Shown piece by piece: positions 16,700 through 29,798 of a stretch of 64,000 nt of DNA. Source of the stretch: Stenotrophomonas sp. 610A2 (GTDB taxonomy: Bacteria; Pseudomonadota; Gammaproteobacteria; Xanthomonadales; Xanthomonadaceae); the NCBI RefSeq assembly GCF_030549615.1, contig NZ_CP130832.1, forward strand, positions 186,001-250,000. Direction: 5' to 3'. The notes beneath the pieces are model-generated. The model searched no databases. It saw only the letters and a program-made list of their open reading frames with translations, and was not told the DNA's origin. Every line of letters begins with the position of its first letter. Position 1 is the first letter of the stretch. Position numbers and translations under genes: made by a program.

Positions 16700-17613
16700 T
16701 GAGTGCAGCGAAAAAGCGCGGTCTTGGCCGTGGTCTTGATGCATTGCTGGGCCCGAAGGGCGCCGTAACCCCGGTCACCGTCGCTGCCGTCGCCGAGCCG
16801 CAACCCGGCGAAGTGCTGCGCAAGCTGCCCATCGACCAGCTGCAACCCGGCAAGTACCAGCCGCGTCGCGACATGGACGAGGGCAAGCTGGCCGAACTGG
16901 CCGAGTCGATCAAGGCACAGGGCATCATCCAGCCCATCCTGGTGCGCCAGATCGAGGGCGGCAGCTACGAAATCATCGCCGGTGAACGCCGTTGGCGCGC
17001 CTCGCGCCTGGCCGGGCTGGACGAAGTACCGGTGGTGGTGCGCGAGCTGGAAGACCGCACCGTCATCGCGATGGCGCTGATCGAGAACATCCAGCGCGAA
17101 GACCTCAATCCCCTGGAAGAAGCCGAGGCACTGGCACGGCTGGTCAGCGAGTTCACCCTGACCCACGCCGAAGCCGCACAGGCCGTTGGTCGTTCGCGCG
17201 CCTCGGTGTCCAACCTGCTGCGCCTGATCGATCTGCCGATCGGTGTGCGCGTGCTGCTGGAAACCCGCCGCCTCGAAATGGGTCATGCCCGCGCGCTGCT
17301 GACGCTGGCGCCGGAACTGGCCACCAAGCTGGCCGAAGAAGCCGCCGAGCAGGGTTGGTCGGTGCGTGAAGTCGAGCACCGCGCGCAGCAGTTCGCCGCC
17401 GGCAAGGTGCCGGGCGCACGCAAGGCCAAGCCGTCGCCGACGGCGCCGCAGGCCGATATCGCATCGCTGGAAACCGAGCTGTCCGAATCGCTGGGTGCGA
17501 AAGTGGCGATCAGCCATGGCCGCGGCGGCAAGGGCAAGCTGGTCATCCACTACACCGACCTGGACACGCTAGACGGCGTGCTGGAGCGGCTGCGCGTCCG
17601 CCAGAACGGCTGA
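16699..17613 (+). CDS. parB: Chromosome-partitioning protein ParB
   Basis: This 304-residue protein binds parS sites and spreads as a CTP-dependent clamp. It has a basic N-terminus (KKRGLGRGLDALLG, the ParA-stimulating segment), a ParB/Srx CTPase domain with the GERRWRASRLAGL box (~residue 95), a helix-turn-helix (LTHAEAAQAVGRSRASVSNLLRL, ~residue 155) and a C-terminal dimer domain after a Pro/Ala-rich linker. It overlaps parA by TGATG. I searched by eye for a parS-like TGTTCCACGTGGAACA palindrome in the window and found none, so parS sites lie elsewhere or are degenerate. Confidence 0.96.
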   Translation: MSAAKKRGLGRGLDALLGPKGAVTPVTVAAVAEPQPGEVLRKLPIDQLQPGKYQPRRDMDEGKLAELAESIKAQGIIQPILVRQIEGGSYEIIAGERRWRASRLAGLDEVPVVVRELEDRTVIAMALIENIQREDLNPLEEAEALARLVSEFTLTHAEAAQAVGRSRASVSNLLRLIDLPIGVRVLLETRRLEMGHARALLTLAPELATKLAEEAAEQGWSVREVEHRAQQFAAGKVPGARKAKPSPTAPQADIASLETELSESLGAKVAISHGRGGKGKLVIHYTDLDTLDGVLERLRVRQNG

Positions 17614-17647
17614 CGCAGTTCTTCCCCAACGAGGTGCATGCAAGGCA

Positions 17648-17956
17648 ATGAACCCCACCAAGGTCGACCGCAATCATCTATTGCGTCTGACCGACCTGCC
17701 GAATGTCGGGCCGGCCTGTGAAAAGGATCTCCGTCTAATCGGAATCCGGGTTCCCGCGCACCTGTGCGGGCGTGATCCCTACGATATGTATGCGCAGTTA
17801 TGCCTGAAGACCGGCGTGGTGCACGATCCCTGCGTGATCGATGTGTTCCTGTCGGTGGTGCGCTTCATGGGTGGTGATGCGCCGCAGCCGTGGTGGGCGT
17901 ACAGCAAGGAACGCAAGGAAACCCTGGCCAAGGACGCGCCGCTCACCCTGTGGTGA
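17648..17956 (+). CDS. Cdd1-like helix-hairpin-helix protein
   Basis: This is a small 102-residue soluble protein. The LTDLPNVGPACEKDLRLIGI segment is a helix-hairpin-helix motif, and the layout with a GRDPYDMYAQLC helix and a C-terminal WWAYSK matches the Cdd1 ('pathogenicity locus') family as I know it. Members have no established activity; the HhH suggests DNA contact. It follows parB by 34 bases and may be co-transcribed with it and the SUFU-domain gene after it. Confidence 0.75.
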   Translation: MNPTKVDRNHLLRLTDLPNVGPACEKDLRLIGIRVPAHLCGRDPYDMYAQLCLKTGVVHDPCVIDVFLSVVRFMGGDAPQPWWAYSKERKETLAKDAPLTLW

Positions 17957-17995
17957 GGCAGGGGCGATGCTCGTGGCCAACAACCGGAGCAATGC

Positions 17996-18727
17996 ATGAG
18001 CAACACAGGTGACGAAATGAGCCCCGGCGGCAGCCGCATGCTGGACCACGGTCAGGCCAGTGACTTCGAGCCCGCACGCGGCCATTCGCACGTTGCGGCG
18101 ATCAGCGCGCACATCGAGCACCATCTCGGGCCGATATCCAACGTGCTGCACGAAATCGTCTCCGACACCGTGCAGGTGGACATCCATGTGGTGCCGCCGT
18201 GCGGGGACTGCCCGAATACGCGCCTGGTGACCTCCGGCATGAGCGACCTGCCGATGCAGCTGCCCGATGATGTCGAGGTCTCGCCCTACCTGGAGCTGAT
18301 GCTGACCCTGCCGGGCGACTGGCCGCTGGATCGCGAGCAGTTGCAGGACGAGCGCAATTACTGGCCCATCCGCCTGCTCAAGACCCTGGCGCGGCTGCCG
18401 TACAAGCACAACACCTGGCTGGGCCTGACCCATACCGTGCCCAACGGCGATCCGGCCCAGCCGTACGCGCCCGGCGTGGAGTTCGATGGTGCGATCCTGC
18501 TGCTGGCGCTGTCGGCACCGGAAGATTTCGACACCCTGGTGATCGATGACGACACCAGTATCGAGTTCCTCTCCGTGGTGCCGTTGTACCCGCAGGAAAT
18601 GGCCCTGAAGCTGCACGAAGGTGCGGATGCGCTGATCGACCTGCTGAGCGACAACGACATCGGTGATGTCATCGAGCCGGGTCGGCATAACCCGGCCCGC
18701 GAATACCTGTCTGGACTTCCTGCATGA
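17996..18727 (+). CDS. Suppressor-of-fused (SUFU) domain protein
   Basis: This 243-residue soluble, acidic protein resembles the bacterial SUFU family: HIEHHLGPISNVLHEIVSDTVQVDIHVVPP near the N-terminus, a TSGMS element, PYLELMLTLPGDWPL, and YWPIRLLKTLARLP in the middle. The related eukaryotic domain binds Gli factors. In bacteria, SUFU proteins are often immunity proteins of polymorphic toxin systems, but no toxin gene is next to this one. GGAG eight bases before the ATG supports the start. The stop overlaps the epimerase ATG (ATGA). Confidence 0.75.
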   Translation: MSNTGDEMSPGGSRMLDHGQASDFEPARGHSHVAAISAHIEHHLGPISNVLHEIVSDTVQVDIHVVPPCGDCPNTRLVTSGMSDLPMQLPDDVEVSPYLELMLTLPGDWPLDREQLQDERNYWPIRLLKTLARLPYKHNTWLGLTHTVPNGDPAQPYAPGVEFDGAILLLALSAPEDFDTLVIDDDTSIEFLSVVPLYPQEMALKLHEGADALIDLLSDNDIGDVIEPGRHNPAREYLSGLPA

Positions 18728-19689
18728 CCATACTCGTCACCGGCGCCGCCGGTTTCATTGGCGCCTATACCTGTCAGGCCCTGATTGCACGCGGCGAGCG
18801 TGTGGTTGGGCTGGACAACTACAACGACTACTACGATCCGCAGCTCAAGCGTGACCGTGTGGCCGCGCTGTGCCCGCAGCTCGACCTGCGCACGCTCGAC
18901 CTCACCGACCGCGATGGCCTGGCCGCGCTGTTCGATGAAATCCAGCCGACGCAGGTGATCCACCTGGCCGCGCAGGCCGGCGTGCGTTACTCCCTGGAGA
19001 ACCCGCACGCCTACGTCGAAAGCAACCTGGTTGGCTTCGTCAACATGCTGGAGCTGTGCCGGCACCGCGGTGTGCAGCATCTGGTCTATGCCTCCAGCAG
19101 CTCGGTGTACGGCAACTCGGCCACGCCGCCGTTCTCCGAAGACCAGCGCGTGGACCAGCCGCGCTCGCTGTATGCGGCCACCAAGGCCGCCAATGAATTG
19201 ATGGCCTATACCTATGCGCAGCTGTACGGCCTGAAGGCCACCGGCCTGCGTTTCTTCACCGTGTACGGCCCCTGGGGCCGGCCGGACATGGCGCCGCTGC
19301 TGTTCTCGCGCGCGGTGCTGGCCGGGCGCAGCATCGATGTGTTCAACAACGGCCACATGCGCCGCGACTTCACACATGTTTCTGACATCGTCGCCGGTAT
19401 CCTCGGGGCGCTGTCGCATCCCTCCGCCCAGACAACACCCCACCAGGTGTTCAACCTGGGCAACCACACCCCGGTGGAGCTGGAACATTTCATCGACGTG
19501 ATCGCCTCGGCCGCGGGGCACCCGGCGCACAAGGTCTACAAGCCGATGCAGCCGGGCGACATGGTGGAAACCATGGCCGATACCTCGCGCGCACAGGCCG
19601 CCTTCGGCTACGCGCCGGACACGCCGATCGAACTGGGCCTGCCGCCGGTGGTGGAGTGGTGCCGCAGCTACTTCGGGTTACGCCCCTGA
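18724..19689 (+). CDS. NAD-dependent epimerase, UDP-glucuronate 4-epimerase-like
   Basis: This 321-residue extended short-chain dehydrogenase has the NAD-binding GAAGFIGAY at residues 7-15, the NYNDYYDPQLK segment typical of UDP-glucuronate/UDP-GlcNAc epimerases of the CapI/LspL/WbpP group, and the catalytic SLYAATK (YxxxK, ~residue 152) preceded by ASSSSVYG. The TVYGPWGRPDM element supports the UDP-glucuronate 4-epimerase subgroup, which makes UDP-galacturonate for LPS or capsule. It overlaps the SUFU-domain gene upstream and is followed by glycosyltransferase genes, consistent with an envelope-glycan function. Confidence 0.88.
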   Translation: MTILVTGAAGFIGAYTCQALIARGERVVGLDNYNDYYDPQLKRDRVAALCPQLDLRTLDLTDRDGLAALFDEIQPTQVIHLAAQAGVRYSLENPHAYVESNLVGFVNMLELCRHRGVQHLVYASSSSVYGNSATPPFSEDQRVDQPRSLYAATKAANELMAYTYAQLYGLKATGLRFFTVYGPWGRPDMAPLLFSRAVLAGRSIDVFNNGHMRRDFTHVSDIVAGILGALSHPSAQTTPHQVFNLGNHTPVELEHFIDVIASAAGHPAHKVYKPMQPGDMVETMADTSRAQAAFGYAPDTPIELGLPPVVEWCRSYFGLRP

Positions 19690-19761
19690 CTCACTTTCCG
19701 CTAAGTTGGGTTTTGGAGAATGTGTGATCTTTCTTGAAACGTTTAACTCGCGGAAACCGCA

Positions 19762-20484
19762 ATGAACCAACCCAGCCTTTCAGTGGTTGTTCCCGTCTTC
19801 AACGAACGCGACAACGTCGCGCCGCTGGTCAATGAAATCACCGCCGCGCTGCGTGGCCAGATCGATTTCGAGATCGTCTACGTCGACGACAACTCCAAGG
19901 ACGACAGCCTGCAGGTACTGCAGGCGCTGAAGGCCACCAACCCGGAGCTGCGGGTGCTGCACCATGTCAGCCAGAGCGGGCAGAGCACGGCAGTGCGCAC
20001 CGGCGTCAAGGCCGCGCGCGCGCCGTGGATCGCCACCCTCGATGGCGACGGCCAGAACGACCCGGCCGATATCCCCAAGCTGCTGGCCGCACGTGCCAAG
20101 GCCGATGCGCAGGTCAGGCTGTTCGCCGGCTGGCGCGTCAATCGCCAGGATTCGGGCAGCAAGCGCTGGGCCAGCAAGTGGGCCAATGCCATCCGCGCGC
20201 GCATGCTGCGCGATGACACCCCGGACACCGGCTGCGGCATCAAGCTGTTCGAGCGCGCTGCCTTCCTCGACCTGCCGTATTTCGACCACATGCACCGCTA
20301 CCTGCCGGCGCTGATGCAGCGTGCCGGCTGGAAGACGGTGAGCGTGCCGGTCAACCATCGCCATCGCACCGCTGGCGTGTCCAAGTACAACAACCTCGGC
20401 CGCGCGCTGGTCGGCATCCGCGACCTGCGTGGCGTGGCCTGGTTGATCACCCGTTCCAAGCGCACCGCGGTGGAAGAGGTCTGA
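19762..20484 (+). CDS. Family 2 glycosyltransferase, dolichol-phosphate-mannose-synthase-like
   Basis: This 240-residue GT-A fold enzyme has SVVVPVFNERDNV at the N-terminus, VDDNSKDDSL (~residue 41), the catalytic DGDGQNDP metal-binding motif (~residue 94) and RHRTAGVSKY near the C-terminus. There is no long C-terminal membrane domain, so it resembles soluble DPM1-like enzymes that charge undecaprenyl phosphate with a sugar. It is separated by two bases from the next gene, which encodes a small membrane protein of lipid A context; the pair likely acts in lipid A or carrier-lipid modification. Confidence 0.88.
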   Translation: MNQPSLSVVVPVFNERDNVAPLVNEITAALRGQIDFEIVYVDDNSKDDSLQVLQALKATNPELRVLHHVSQSGQSTAVRTGVKAARAPWIATLDGDGQNDPADIPKLLAARAKADAQVRLFAGWRVNRQDSGSKRWASKWANAIRARMLRDDTPDTGCGIKLFERAAFLDLPYFDHMHRYLPALMQRAGWKTVSVPVNHRHRTAGVSKYNNLGRALVGIRDLRGVAWLITRSKRTAVEEV

Positions 20485-20486
20485 GC

Positions 20487-20822
20487 ATGGATTTCATGAA
20501 CCAACCGCTGGTGTGGCTGGAGTGGACCGGCGTGCACATGTCGCCGTGGAAGCTGATCGGCCTGACCGGTGCGTTGATGTTCGGTGGCCGCTGGCTGGTG
20601 CAGTTCGTCGCCTCGCGGCGTGCCGGCAAGCCGGTGATCCCGCGCCTGTTCTGGTACATGAGCGTGCTCGGCAGCCTGATGACGCTGAGCTACTTCCTGT
20701 TCTCGTCCAAGCAGGATGCGGTGGGTGTGGTGCAGAACCTGTTCCCGGCGTTCACCGCGCTCTACAGCCTGCGCCTGGATATCAAGCACCGTGGCTGGCA
20801 GCGCGACAAGGCCGGTCACTGA
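20487..20822 (+). CDS. Lipid-A-disaccharide-synthase N-terminal-domain membrane protein
   Basis: This 111-residue protein has three to four hydrophobic segments. The opening WLEWTGVHMSPWKLIGLTGALMFGGRWLVQF and the later PRLFWYMSVLGSLMTLSYFLFS match the LAB_N (lipid A biosynthesis N-terminal) domain, which occurs alone or fused in sugar-lipid transfer clusters. It is probably an inner-membrane partner of the glycosyltransferase two bases upstream. Function is inferred from family and context only. Confidence 0.82.
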   Translation: MDFMNQPLVWLEWTGVHMSPWKLIGLTGALMFGGRWLVQFVASRRAGKPVIPRLFWYMSVLGSLMTLSYFLFSSKQDAVGVVQNLFPAFTALYSLRLDIKHRGWQRDKAGH

Positions 20823-20931
20823 GCAGGCGACTATGCCCAAATCCGGCGGTTTGCCGCCCGAATCCGTCTAGGTCGGGCGGCAGCTTCAATGCGATGATCG
20901 GGGTGAATGAACCACCTGGGGAACACCGATC

Positions 20932-22716
20932 GTGAAATCGCCGTTGACCGTTGCGCTGCTGCTCACCCTTGGCCTGAGCGCCACCCCGGCCTTTGCCGCC
21001 GCACCGTCGGCCCCGGCCACGCTGGCCACTCAATCGCTGGATGACCAGTTCAAGGCCATCTACGAGAAGGAATGGGCCTGGCGCCAGACCGGTGGCGGTG
21101 AAGCCAGCGAAGACAGCGACGCCCCGGCCAACAGCACGCGCCTGCCTGACGTCAGCGCTGCGGCACAGCAGGCACGCCTGAAGGTATGGGACGAGGTGCT
21201 GGGCCAGCTCAAGGCCATCGACCCGGCCAAGCTCTCGGCCGAAAACCAGATCAACTACGCCATCTATCACTACCAGGTCGAAAGCCTGGCCGATGAAGTA
21301 CGCCTCGGCAGCTACGAGATGCCGTTCAATTCGGATTCCTCGTTCTGGTCGAATCTGAGTTTCATGGCCCGCCGCGAGATGAAGACGGCGGAGGATTACC
21401 GCAACTACATCGCGCGCTTGAACGATGTGCCGCGTTACTTCGATCAGCAGATGGTCAATATGCGCGCCGGTCTCGCCCGTGGCTTCAGCGTGCCGCGCGC
21501 GGTGCTGGAAGGGCGTGACGTCTCCATCTCGACCGTGGCCGAGCTGAAGGACCCGACCGAGTCGCCGCTGTACGAGCCGTTGAAGAAGCTGCCCAGCAGC
21601 ATTCCGGCAGCCGAGCAGGCCAAGCTGCAGGCCGATGCCAAGCAGGCCATCAGCGGCAGCGTGGTGCCGGCCTTCGGCAAGCTGCTGACCTTCTACCGGC
21701 AGGAATACGTGCCGCAGTCGCGCACCACCCTGGCGGCCGAGAAAATGCCCGGCGGCAAGGAGTTCTACCGCCAGCAGATCCGCGAATACACCACGCTGGA
21801 CCTGAGCCCGCAGCAGATCCATGCGCAGGGCCTGGCCGAGGTGAATCGCATCCAGCAGGAAATGAACGCGATCATCGACAAGGTCGGCTTCAAGGGTAAG
21901 AGCGAGCAGACCCGCTTCGCCGACTTCCTAGAATTCCTGCGCACCGACCCGCAGTTCTACGCCAAGACGCCGGACGAACTGCTGTGGCGTGCGGCGTGGA
22001 TCTCCAAGCGCGTGGATGGCGTTATCGGCAAGTACATGACCTTGCCGCGCGCGCGCTTCACCATCGTGCCGGTGCCGCCGGATATCGCCCCGTTCTGGAC
22101 CGCCGGCCGTGGCGGCATGGGCACCTACTGGCTCAACACCTACAACCTGCCAGCGCGCCCGCTGTACAACCTGCCGGCACTCACCCTGCACGAGTCCGAC
22201 CCGGGCCACGCCCTGCAGGGCGCGCTTGCCGCTGAGCAGACCGGCCAGCCCGAGTTCCGCCGCACCGCGTACATCTCGGCCTATGGCGAAGGTTGGGGCC
22301 TGTACACCGAGAAACTCGGCGTCGACATGGGCATCTACCAGACCCCGTACGAAGACTTCGGCCGCCTGACCTATGAAATGTGGCGTGCCTGCCGCCTGGT
22401 GATCGATACCGGCGTGCACCATTACGGTTGGGACCGCGACCGCGCGATCGCCTACCTGCGTGACCACACCGCGCTGAGCGAGCACGAAGTCACCACCGAA
22501 GTGGACCGCTACATCTCCTGGCCGGCGCAGGCACTGAGCTACAAGCTGGGCGAGATCACCATCGTCAAGCTGCGCGCGCAGGCCGAGAAGGAACTGGGCG
22601 ACAAGTTCGACATCAAGGGCTTCCACGACGCCGTGCTCAAGCAGGGCTCGGTGCCGCTGCCGGTACTGGAGCAGCAGATCCAGGCCTACATCGTTGAGCG
22701 CAAAGCCGCGAAGTGA
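20932..22716 (+). CDS. DUF885-family exported metallopeptidase-like protein
   Basis: This 594-residue protein has a signal peptide (LTVALLLTLGLSATPAFA). It starts at GTG 20932, with GGGGA about ten bases upstream. The DUF885 hallmark HESDPGHALQ (~residue 422), a HExxPGH-like zinc site, and the downstream YGEGWGLYTEKLG (~residue 451, the probable third ligand Glu) are both present, as in the gluzincin-like members of this family. Related xanthomonad proteins are periplasmic or cell-surface, and substrates are unknown. It stands alone between the lipid A gene pair and a repeat block. Confidence 0.88.
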   Translation: MKSPLTVALLLTLGLSATPAFAAAPSAPATLATQSLDDQFKAIYEKEWAWRQTGGGEASEDSDAPANSTRLPDVSAAAQQARLKVWDEVLGQLKAIDPAKLSAENQINYAIYHYQVESLADEVRLGSYEMPFNSDSSFWSNLSFMARREMKTAEDYRNYIARLNDVPRYFDQQMVNMRAGLARGFSVPRAVLEGRDVSISTVAELKDPTESPLYEPLKKLPSSIPAAEQAKLQADAKQAISGSVVPAFGKLLTFYRQEYVPQSRTTLAAEKMPGGKEFYRQQIREYTTLDLSPQQIHAQGLAEVNRIQQEMNAIIDKVGFKGKSEQTRFADFLEFLRTDPQFYAKTPDELLWRAAWISKRVDGVIGKYMTLPRARFTIVPVPPDIAPFWTAGRGGMGTYWLNTYNLPARPLYNLPALTLHESDPGHALQGALAAEQTGQPEFRRTAYISAYGEGWGLYTEKLGVDMGIYQTPYEDFGRLTYEMWRACRLVIDTGVHHYGWDRDRAIAYLRDHTALSEHEVTTEVDRYISWPAQALSYKLGEITIVKLRAQAEKELGDKFDIKGFHDAVLKQGSVPLPVLEQQIQAYIVERKAAK

Positions 22717-22724
22717 GTGCTCTG

Positions 22725-22905
22725 CTCCCTCCCTTGCGCAACGCGCAGGGGAGGGTTGGGGAGGGGTGCTTCTAGCTCCCTCCCTTTGGCGAAGCCAAGG
22801 TGAGGGCCGGGGAGGGGTGCACTTCGCAGTGACTCAAAGCCACAAGCAAAGCCACCCCCTCCCAACCTCCCCCTTGGCTGCGCCAAAGGGGAGGGGCAAC
22901 AGCGC
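22725..22905. repeat. Triple CCCTCCC-type intergenic repeat
   Basis: Three successive elements (TGCTCCCTCCCTTGCGCAACGCGCAGGGGAGGG, AGCTCCCTCCCTTTGGCGAAGCCAAGGTGAGGG, CCCCTCCCAACCTCCCCCTTGGCTGCGCCAAAGGGGAGGGG) lie between the DUF885 gene and the metal-efflux operon. The last is inverted relative to the first two, giving a potential long stem. Confidence 0.7.
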
Positions 22906-22970
22906 ACAGCTGAACCACTGCAACCACACTGCGATTGTGTAACCCCACAAGCACCCGCTAACCTGCGCCG

Positions 22971-23354
22971 ATGCTGCACGCCCTGCGCCATCGTCGCCTT
23001 CACCTGCTGCGCCTGCTGATGCTGGCGCTGGTCGGCATTGGCGTATTCGGCACCTCGCTGGCCGCAGCACTGACCGACATCCACATGCTGGCGCACACCG
23101 ACATCGGTGCCGACGTGCATGAGCACGACGACGCCAAACTGGCGACCGCTCCGGATGCCGAAGACAGCGCCAACGCCCTGCTGCATGCCTTGGTGCACTG
23201 CGTGGACTGCCACGGTCACGGCGGCGTGCTGCCAACCGTCACTCCCGCCTGGATCGTGGCATCACCGCCTGCACAGCAGGCCGTGGCCATCCTCGGCACG
23301 CAGGCGGTCACGCACCCGACCGAGAGCCTGTTCCGCCCCCCGATAGCCGTCTGA
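22971..23354 (+). CDS. His-rich exported small protein of the metal-efflux operon
   Basis: This 127-residue protein has an N-terminal hydrophobic helix (LLRLLMLALVGIGVFGTSLAAAL) that would anchor or export it. The remainder is rich in His, Asp and Cys (DIHMLAHTDIGADVHEHDD, then ALVHCVDCHGHGG), a plausible periplasmic metal-binding surface. No named family is recognised with confidence. It is 54 bases upstream of the outer-membrane efflux gene and in the same direction, the position often held by small metal-sensing or metal-buffering proteins in czc-like operons. Confidence 0.75.
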   Translation: MLHALRHRRLHLLRLLMLALVGIGVFGTSLAAALTDIHMLAHTDIGADVHEHDDAKLATAPDAEDSANALLHALVHCVDCHGHGGVLPTVTPAWIVASPPAQQAVAILGTQAVTHPTESLFRPPIAV

Positions 23355-23408
23355 CGTCCCGGCCGCATGGCCGGTCCCCACGTCTGAACCTGCTATCTGG
23401 AGAAACCC

Positions 23409-24685
23409 ATGTGGATGCGCCTGGCGGCTGTTGTCGCCTTTGCGCTGGTGCCGCGCGCGTATGCGCAGGCGCCGGTGCCTGTTGTGCCGTTGACGCTGGA
23501 CGATGCCATCGTCCGCGTTGCCCTTGACCACCCCGAACTGCGCCTGATCGATGCGCAGCGCCCCGTACTTGAAGCCCGTCGCGATGCCGCGCTGCTGCGC
23601 CCGCCCATGCAGTTGGGTGTGGAACTGGAGAACCTGCTCGGCAACGGCGATGCCCGTGGCGTGCAGGGCGCCGAAGCCACCGTCAGCCTTTCCGGTGTGC
23701 TGGAACGCGGCGACAAGCTCGATGCGCGGCGCATGTTGGCCCAGGCCAATATCGATGCACTGGCGCCGCAACGCGCTACCGCACGCCTCGATCTGCTCGC
23801 CGAAACCGCACGCCGCTATCTCGCTGTAGCGCAGGCGCAAGCGGCGTTGCAGATCGCCAATACCGATATCGAGCAGCGTCGCCGCGCGGTTTCCGCCGCC
23901 CGTCTGCGACTGCAGGCCGGTGCTTCGCCGGAGTCGGTGCTGTTCACCGCGCAGGCAATGCTGGCGCAGGCGGAGCTGGATCGCGATCGTGCCATCGAAG
24001 AAGCCAGCGCAGCGCGGCTGTCGTTGGCTGCGTTGTGGGGCGCCCGATCGCCTGACTTCAATACGGTGAGTGGCGATGTGCTGCAACTGCCGGCACTGCG
24101 CGATTTCGTATTGCTCAATGACGATCTGCAGCGCGCACCTGAGTTGGCCGAGCTGCTCGGCGAGCAGCGTATCCGTGAGGCGCAGCTGCAATTGGTGCGC
24201 ACCCGCAGCCGACCGGATTGGAACTGGCAGGTGGGCGTGCGCAACAGCCGCGCCGACAACGCGACCTCGCTGGTTGGCGGCTTCAGCATCCCGCTGGGCA
24301 GCGCCCGCCGTGCCGCGCCGGAAATCCGCGAGGCGGAAGCCGATCTCGCCCTGCTTCCCTATCAGCGCCAGGCCCGCCAGCAGCAGCTGTACGCCACCCT
24401 TGCCGAAGCACACGGCCGCTATGTCACCGCGCGGCTGGAAGTGCAGCGCATGCAGGCGGACGTCTTGCCGCAGTTGCAGAAGGCCGAACGTGCCGCCGAG
24501 CAGGCCTGGCGCGCTGGTGCCGCCAGCTACATGGAGTGGGCGCAGCTGCAGGCCATGCGCATTGAATCGCGCCAGCGCCAGTTGGACGCGGCCATCGCCG
24601 CACAGACCGCGCTGATCGAGATCCAGCGCCTCACCGGTCAGGGAATGCTGGCCACCGATGCAACCGTTGCCGTGGAGAACGCACG

Positions 24686-24689
<4 letters not shown>
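23409..24689 (+). CDS. czcC: CzcC-family outer-membrane efflux protein
   Basis: This 426-residue TolC-like protein has a signal peptide (LAAVVAFALVPRAYA) and two OEP repeats. Long helical stretches rich in Ala, Gln and Arg dominate (residues ~95-200 and ~300-410), and beta segments carry GVELENLLG and VGGFSIPL. It would form the outer-membrane exit duct of a heavy-metal RND pump. A 4-base overlap (ATGA) couples it to the adaptor gene. Assignment to the metal-specific group rests on operon partners. Confidence 0.88.
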
Positions 24690-28887
<4,198 letters not shown>

Positions 28888-28937
28888 CGCCTGCTTGGCT
28901 TTGGCTTTGGCTTGAAGCTCCTGCTTCGCTTAAAGCC

Positions 28938-29020
28938 CCTCTCCCGCATGCGGGAGAGGGGTTGGGGTGAGGGCAGCTTTTTCGCTGGTAAGGCCCTTGC
29001 CGAGCATGGCTCGGCACTAC
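28938..29020. repeat. CCCTCTCCC element plus SMAG palindrome
   Basis: A CCCCTCTCCCGCATGCGGGAGAGGGG hairpin (about 28938-28963) is followed by TGGGGTGAGGGC and a reverse-oriented SMAG palindrome (28998-29020). The stretch lies downstream of czcA and could act as its transcript end. Confidence 0.75.
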
Positions 29021-29097
29021 CCCTGGCGGCTCGCTGATTTCTACCTGCCCTGGCACATCAGCGCGATAATCCAACAAAACATTCCTGCGGAACCCCA

Positions 29098-29742
29098 ATG
29101 AGCGACTGCTGCGGCTGCGGCAAAACCCTGGAAGTCGAACGCATGCAGGCGCAGCAGCGCCGCGTGCTCTACCAGGTGCTGGCGATCAACCTGATCACCT
29201 TCGTGATGATGATGCTCGCCGCCTGGCACAGCGGCTCGGCCTCATTGCTGTCCGGCAGCCTGGACAATCTCGGTGATGCCCTCACCTATGCGTTGAGCCT
29301 GGCCGTGGTTGGCGCCAGCCTCGCTGCCAAGGCGCGTGTCGCCATGCTCAAGGCGCTCTTCATCCTGTGCGCGGCAATTGCGGTTGGCGCAGGCATCGCC
29401 TGGAAGTTGGCGCATCCGCACCTGCCGCTGTTCGAAAGCATGGGCATCGCCGCGCTGCTCAACCTCGGCGCCAACCTGGTCTGCCTGCGCTTGCTGTGGC
29501 CGTACCGGCTGGGTGACATCAACCTGGCCTCGGCATGGGCATGCTCGCTGAATGACGTCTACGAAGGTTCGGCGGTGATCCTGGCAGCGCTGGCAGTATG
29601 GGCGTTCGGTGCCGGTTGGCCGGACCTGCTGATCGCGGTGGCCTTGTTGCTGTTGTTCCTGCGTTCGGCCTGGAAAGTCGCAAGGGCAGCGTGGCGCGAG
29701 CTGCGCAGCCAGCGGGCGATCGCCGCCGACGCCACACGTTGA
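29098..29742 (+). CDS. Short CDF-like cation transporter
   Basis: This 214-residue membrane protein has about five to six helices and a Cys cluster at its N-terminus (SDCCGCGK). The SGSASLLSGSLDNLGDALTY segment corresponds to CDF helix 2, with a D-x3-D pair where ligand residues sit. ACSLNDVYEGSAV corresponds to helix 5, with N-x3-E instead of the usual H/D-x3-D. The C-terminal cytoplasmic domain of classical CDF proteins is missing. It follows the czc operon in the same direction, so divalent metal export is the working idea. The altered site makes the metal and mechanism uncertain. Confidence 0.75.
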   Translation: MSDCCGCGKTLEVERMQAQQRRVLYQVLAINLITFVMMMLAAWHSGSASLLSGSLDNLGDALTYALSLAVVGASLAAKARVAMLKALFILCAAIAVGAGIAWKLAHPHLPLFESMGIAALLNLGANLVCLRLLWPYRLGDINLASAWACSLNDVYEGSAVILAALAVWAFGAGWPDLLIAVALLLLFLRSAWKVARAAWRELRSQRAIAADATR

Positions 29743-29798
29743 GTTGCCGCCTGTTCCTGCGCTGGGCACAGTAGGGGCTGGCATCCAAGGAGTGATCC

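Noticed and set aside
15485..17647. parS site or replication origin near parAB
   Set aside because: No TGTTCCACGTGGAACA-like palindrome or DnaA-box cluster was found by eye; gene order alone does not show an origin in this window.
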